64,000 nucleotides of DNA from Oscheius dolichura (Eukaryota; Nematoda; Chromadorea; Rhabditida; Rhabditidae), in contig OW051493.1 in NCBI GenBank assembly GCA_932521035.1, positions 7,502,001 through 7,566,000 on the forward strand, read 5' to 3'. How positions within the stretch are numbered: position 1 is the first letter of the stretch; each line of letters starts with the position of its first letter. A model generated the notes under the pieces. The model saw only the letters and a list, made by a program, of their open reading frames with translations, was not told where the DNA came from and ran no database searches. Shown in pieces: positions 59,958 to 64,000 of the stretch. The translations under genes and the position numbers were made by a program.

Positions 59958-62037
59958 TACAAAGAGGTAATTAACACCTTCGTTACTCACTGTCCTCGGG
60001 GAAGACACTCGCGCCTACTCACCACCGTCGATGACTCGTTTACTGGCAAAGAAGCCGTCAACTTCTTCATGGAAACCTTCCCCATCAATCCTTTCAGTAA
60101 GCAGGAGCTGACCAGGGAGAAGGCCGTCAAATTATTGGATCTATTTCTCAAAGAAGGTCATTTCTACCGTGTTGGAGCCAAGAAGGAAGACGTTCGAAGC
60201 TTCAAGGATAACAATACCATTTATTGGTTCGTTTACCGTTTTTTCACTAAAAATTGATCAAATTTAGCTTTACAAAAGTTGAGAAGAAGGAAGAATTGGT
60301 CAAAGAGGAGGCGGAAAATACTCCAAGCCCTGTGTTCCAAGATTCGGAGACTTCCACCGGGGATTCTCAAGATTCTCGTTCAGAGGAATCCACAACTGGG
60401 ACGGATACTTACTCTATCAGTTATAAGGTATGTTCTGAATCTTTTACAGTGTGAAAACAGTAATTCTTTCAAATCAAAGAGTGAAATCCATTTTCGTATT
60501 GCCAATTCCTGAGTCTTTCGCGTCCCCCAACCCGCGTTTCCACCCTTGGCGTTCTTCTTTGACCCCCTCACTGCCTTTAGCACTTTCCCAAGACTGTTTT
60601 GACTGTTATCGTAACCTGGGGTTATCCTCCCCGCTGCCCGACTGTTATAATCAATAATTCAACCTACGCCGACTCTCAGCCCTCAAACAATCAAATGTTG
60701 CTGTTGCCCCCCATCTGTTCACGGTACTTTCAGTATGATCCGATTCCTTTGCTCAATAAAGTCGACCTCTGGAATGCCTACAAGGCCGGCTTTGAATACC
60801 GCCTCCAAGAGCTCATTCCCTATCAGGATCTCATCTTCAATTGGAAGATAAAGGGACAGGATATCCAGAAGAACTGCGAACAGGATCAGAGCTCAGGTTT
60901 GAGGTCATTTTAGGTAGTTTAAAAAAGGACTTAATTCCAGCTCCATTTGCTGAAAATATCATGGCTTTGATGAATTATCTCATGAAGTTGCCCTTTTCGA
61001 AGAGGAATCCAAATGCCATGGCCGCCTTCAAATGTCTCTGCGATGGCATCACTTTGGAACCAGTTTTCCTGACTGAAGAGGAGTCCACCGCCATTTTGTT
61101 GATCTTTGAAGATCTCTCGTACAGTAGGCGGCTCTCAAGAAGTGAGTTTCCCTTTTCCTATACAGTATTCCCTCCCCTAACATCATACAACACGGTTTCA
61201 GAAGACGCCGAAGAAACCTTCGTGTCCATTGTGAGACTCTTCCTGCTGACCATTCCTCCCAACAGGAGATGGAAACTGCAGACTCTTTTCCGGGTGATGA
61301 ATAAGATTGCACTGGACGACTTTTCGGGAACGAGTATGCAGATGGTAAGTCTTTTTGACCCTCCTGAGATTTTATACTGTAAAGAGAGTACAGTAGAAGA
61401 AAGGGGTCTCACAGCGAATTTCCTCACCTCTCCCGCTATAGTAACCCCAATAATTGAACTCTCCAACGTTCTTTAAAGCTTATCACCCATTCAGGTCCTG
61501 GAATACCTCTCCAACCTCGTCGTCCCCCGTGACAAGATCAATCCCACCCAGGCCATGTTCATTGTGCAGATGTTGGTCTGCAGCTTCGATGAGATATTTG
61601 CCATTGACCGCGAACTCCTCGAAATTGTCGAGAGAATCAAGAAGAATATCTTCAAATCCAAGGTATTTTGTCCTTCTTGAATCTGGGAAATGATCCAAAA
61701 ATTTTAGGAATTGGACTATTCCGAAATATCTCGTCAATCGTCGGCCGGTTCTACCTCCCCCATTTCCTCTTCGATTACTGTCCCCTTCCCCGAACGGGCT
61801 GCCATTTCCGACACCTCCCCCATCCCTTCCTCTATCTTTCCCACATGCCTAGAAGAAAGGAGGATCTCTCCGAAGAGAACAGTTAAAGAAGATTACCATT
61901 TTATGTACGAGATGTTGGATGAGTTGAGCCAGGCCAAGGAGGAGGAGTCTCTTCGAGGGGCAGGCAGGCAGGATGGACAGAAAATGAGGAAGCTGTTGAG
62001 CTGTGTCCTTATGGACAAGTCGTTTACTCGTTACTAG
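59958..62037 (+). CDS. DEP-domain protein of the DEPDC1/LET-99 type, 5' end unresolved
   Basis: Exons 59958-60226, 60268-60427, 60734-60896, 60941-61141, 61202-61344, 61495-61662 and 61708-62037 join in frame, giving 1434 nt (about 477 aa plus missing N-terminus). The DEP domain is clear (FVTHCPRGRHSRLL, DDSFTGKEAVNFF, KAVKLLDLFLKEGHFYRV). A Ser/Thr-rich linker follows, then the inactive RhoGAP-like region typical of DEPDC1 (LPFSKRNPNAMAAFKCL, LLTIPPNRRWKLQTLFRVMNKI, PTQAMFIVQMLVCS). In C. elegans, LET-99 of this class acts at the cortex in spindle positioning; transfer of that role is inference. The first exon was not identified with confidence. AATAAA follows the stop at about 62136. Confidence 0.78.
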
Positions 62038-62428
62038 AAAAATCGGTGATTATCAGAACCTGGTGATAACTGTACACGCATAACTCATTTTTTGTATTCA
62101 CTATACTTATACCTAGTTATACCTGAAAATACTTCAATAAAAAAATTTCAAAATATAAAAAAATAAATAAAAATTCAACTGTAAAGTTACTAGAACACTA
62201 CAATTTTCCATCTCCTCCTCCACAGTTTCTGATTTATTTTTTTTTTCCAGAATTTGTTAGAATACCCGCCAAACCAGAAACCATGGATAACACCAGAATC
62301 TCGGCGCTTTCTATTTTTTTCCCGTTTTTAAATTTCCTCCCGTTTCTAAATTTCCTAAAATTCAATTCCGGTTTGCCCGAATTCGGCCGGTCCCAATTCG
62401 GGCTAATTTCTGTTAGCCACGACGAAAT

Positions 62429-62546
62429 ACGTTAGATGGTGGATGTTCAAGATCAGAACATTTGGCCCTACCGTACATGGAGGATTCGAAGACGCGTTAG
62501 GTGGTGGATGTTCGGCGCCAGAAAATTTGGCCCTGCCGTACATGGA
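62429..62546. repeat. Two-unit tandem repeat, period about 65 bp
   Basis: Units share CGTTAG.TGGTGGATGTTC, then TTTGGCCCT.CCGTACATGG. They start at about 62429 and 62493, with about 85 percent identity by eye. Confidence 0.65.
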
Positions 62547-62699
62547 ACCCCGTGCGTCTGCACTAATATTCCTGTGTAACTTGCTGAATGATTGAGTTAG
62601 AAAAATATATAGAAAGCCCTTCTATTGTTATTACATCTCTCTTGCATTCTACTAGAACTTCACTAGAGTTCTAATTTGCCACCTTCGACGTAGACTAGT

Positions 62700-62736
62700 A
62701 CTTCTGTTGTGTCTTACCCACAGACACAACAGAGGT
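62700..62736. repeat. Short strong hairpin, 15-bp stem and 7-nt loop
   Basis: The stem ACTTCTGTTGTGTCT pairs with AGACACAACAGAGGT with one G-T-type mismatch. The loop is TACCCAC. It may be a structured RNA, a terminator-like element or a chance inverted repeat. Confidence 0.5.
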
Positions 62737-63317
62737 CGTTGAGTTCAAAGTTCCGTAGATTAAAATATCTGGCCCCTCCACTTTACGAAAAGGGCATCCG
62801 CGGGGTCACCCACACTGTGCTAGGGGACTTGACTACAAACTGAGCTACCGTAACCCGGTCGGATATGTTTTAGATTTAGAAAAAGGGCGGAGGTGTGAAT
62901 GAACATAGGGTATAAATGGCTACCCCTCACTTTGAGTTTTCTATCCGCCCGTGAGGGGAAATCCCCATTCCGCTTCATATTAGCCTCACTATTAGCCAAA
63001 TATGTCACTCCCACCGGAAATAGCCCCCGTTAAAAATAGAGAACGAAGGGAGAGAATAAATTATATGAGAGGCAAGTCAAAAAGCCGAGTTATTCGTTGC
63101 GGGAGGGCGATTACAGCCGTTTCATTTCGTTTTCGTGTTGGGAGGGGGCCTCGTCCTACTGTAGACATTCCTCTTTCCTCTTTATAGTATTCTCATGTTC
63201 CTTCCGCCACATACCCTTACCTTCTTCTCATTCCCACTCAGAATGCCTCGGAAACCCTTTTCCTCCTCTAATTGAGCCTAACATTTCAGATATCACCTCC
63301 CTTCTCAAACGACCGTC

Positions 63318-64000
63318 ATGTCGTGGTCTCTAGAAGATTACTACCTCCTCTTGGATACGGTATTCACCTATTTCGGGATATTCAGCAATCTCCTCCTAAT
63401 CTACTGTATCCTAACCAAGTCACCTAAATCCATTGCCAGCTATAGTTTTATTCTGCTGAATAATGCCATCTGTGATTTGTTGACTTGCATCGTGGCAGGA
63501 GTGTATGTCAGTCCCAGGTAGAATTCTACTTAAAACGAGTGTAAATAGCTTTTTATAGGGTAATTGTCGACGGTGATAGTATTTTCTACATTTGTAATGG
63601 ATTCTGCAAATATACGGGGTACAAGAGCTGCATGTTCGGGTAGGTAACGAACAGGATACTGTAAGGCTCCATTTGTCAGTTCTCTTCCATCTTTTTCTTT
63701 ATGCCTTTCATTGAAATAATCCTTCCGGTCTCCCTTTATCTCTTCTCCACAATTTTCTTCTTGTGGTTTTCAGTCTTTCTTTGTTGCTTTTAGGCAGACC
63801 GCTACCAAGAAGCAAAGGACGCGATACAGTAATCCGTTTCTATTTTCAGCTATGGCCTGATATTGCTCTTCTACGCCCAACTCAACCTATCCCAGCTTTC
63901 CTCCTTCCTCTACCGATGGTATGTCCTGCACTATGATCCCCCGAAAAGGCGGACGGTCTTCTATGTTATCCTCCTAACCGCGTTTCCTTCTCTGCTCACC
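63318..64000 (+). CDS. Seven-transmembrane chemoreceptor, SRD-like, truncated by window end
   Basis: Exons 63318-63517, 63559-63639 and 63850-64000 and beyond join in frame. TM1 is FTYFGIFSNLLLIYCILTK, followed by the loop SPKSIASYSFILLNNAICDLL of TM2. The extracellular CNGFCKYTGYKSCMFGYG and TM3 (LILLFYAQLNLSQLSSFLYRWYVLHYDPP) follow. SPKS..SYS.ILLN and the RWYVLH.DPP end of TM3 match the SRD class of nematode serpentine receptors, thought to sense chemicals in ciliated neurons. Only the first three to four membrane segments are in the window. Assignment to SRD rather than a sister class is moderately sure. Confidence 0.75.

Larger units (their letters stand above)
62038..63317. other. Intergenic stretch with short repeats before the receptor gene
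   Basis: It contains the 3' flank of the DEP gene, a two-unit tandem repeat (62429-62546), a strong hairpin (62700-62736) and a tRNA-A-box-like segment rejected as a tRNA. No coding exon is supported. Confidence 0.5.

Noticed and set aside
62789-62857. tRNA-like segment on the minus strand, with TAGCTCAGTTTGTAG resembling an A box
   Set aside because: No matching B box and no cloverleaf could be traced; at most a decayed tRNA-derived piece.

Overview
The window looks like nuclear DNA of a free-living-type rhabditid nematode. The reasons are the gene families (an SRD-type chemoreceptor fragment, an orphan SNF transporter, MRP-type ABC transporters, a LAAT-1-like pair and a DEPDC1/LET-99-like gene), many introns of 40-50 nt ending in TTTTCAG or TTTTTAG, and several start codons that sit directly behind an unpaired splice acceptor, as expected for spliced-leader trans-splicing. 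There are no prokaryotic operons, rRNA genes, convincing tRNAs or CRISPR arrays.

Layout. 1-10.4 kb is mostly intergenic and contains one terminal-inverted-repeat element (4073-6300) that carries a damaged multi-exon gene. 10.6 kb has a small single-exon gene. 11.9-16.9 kb has two head-to-head LAAT-1/PQLC2-type lysosomal amino-acid transporter genes. 17-22.3 kb is minus-strand: a repeat-rich single-pass membrane protein, nuo-5 (complex I 75-kDa subunit, 14 exons, 729 aa), a small basic repeat protein and a secreted lysine/serine-rich protein. 24.2-26.8 kb is an SLC6 (SNF) symporter of 14 exons and 574 aa. 27.0-27.8 kb holds direct repeats and a 465-bp inverted-repeat element. 28.1-30.6 kb is a peroxisome-type acyl-CoA synthetase (10 exons, 536 aa, C-terminal AKL). 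34.9-36.2 kb is a small secreted protein with SG motifs. 37.8-39.7 kb is an LPCAT3/MBOA-6-like acyltransferase (489 aa, KKEL end).

41.0-56.6 kb is a tandem pair of full-length MRP/ABCC transporters (1493 and 1442 aa). They share an almost identical 500-bp block at the second nucleotide-binding domain. An intron of the second copy contains a complete gene on the opposite strand, with its own TATA box and four copies of a 23-residue motif. 56.8-59.5 kb has an F-box gene, a broken partial copy of it, and a minus-strand terminal exon. 60-62 kb is a DEPDC1/LET-99-like gene. The window ends inside an SRD-like seven-transmembrane receptor.

Exon models were built by hand from splice signals, frame and family similarity. 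In each complete model the exon lengths sum to a multiple of three. Protein identities come from remembered family motifs; no database search was run. The genes do not form one pathway. The recurring local theme is duplication with later sequence homogenisation (LAAT pair, MRP pair, F-box pair) and families of small inverted repeats in the spacers.
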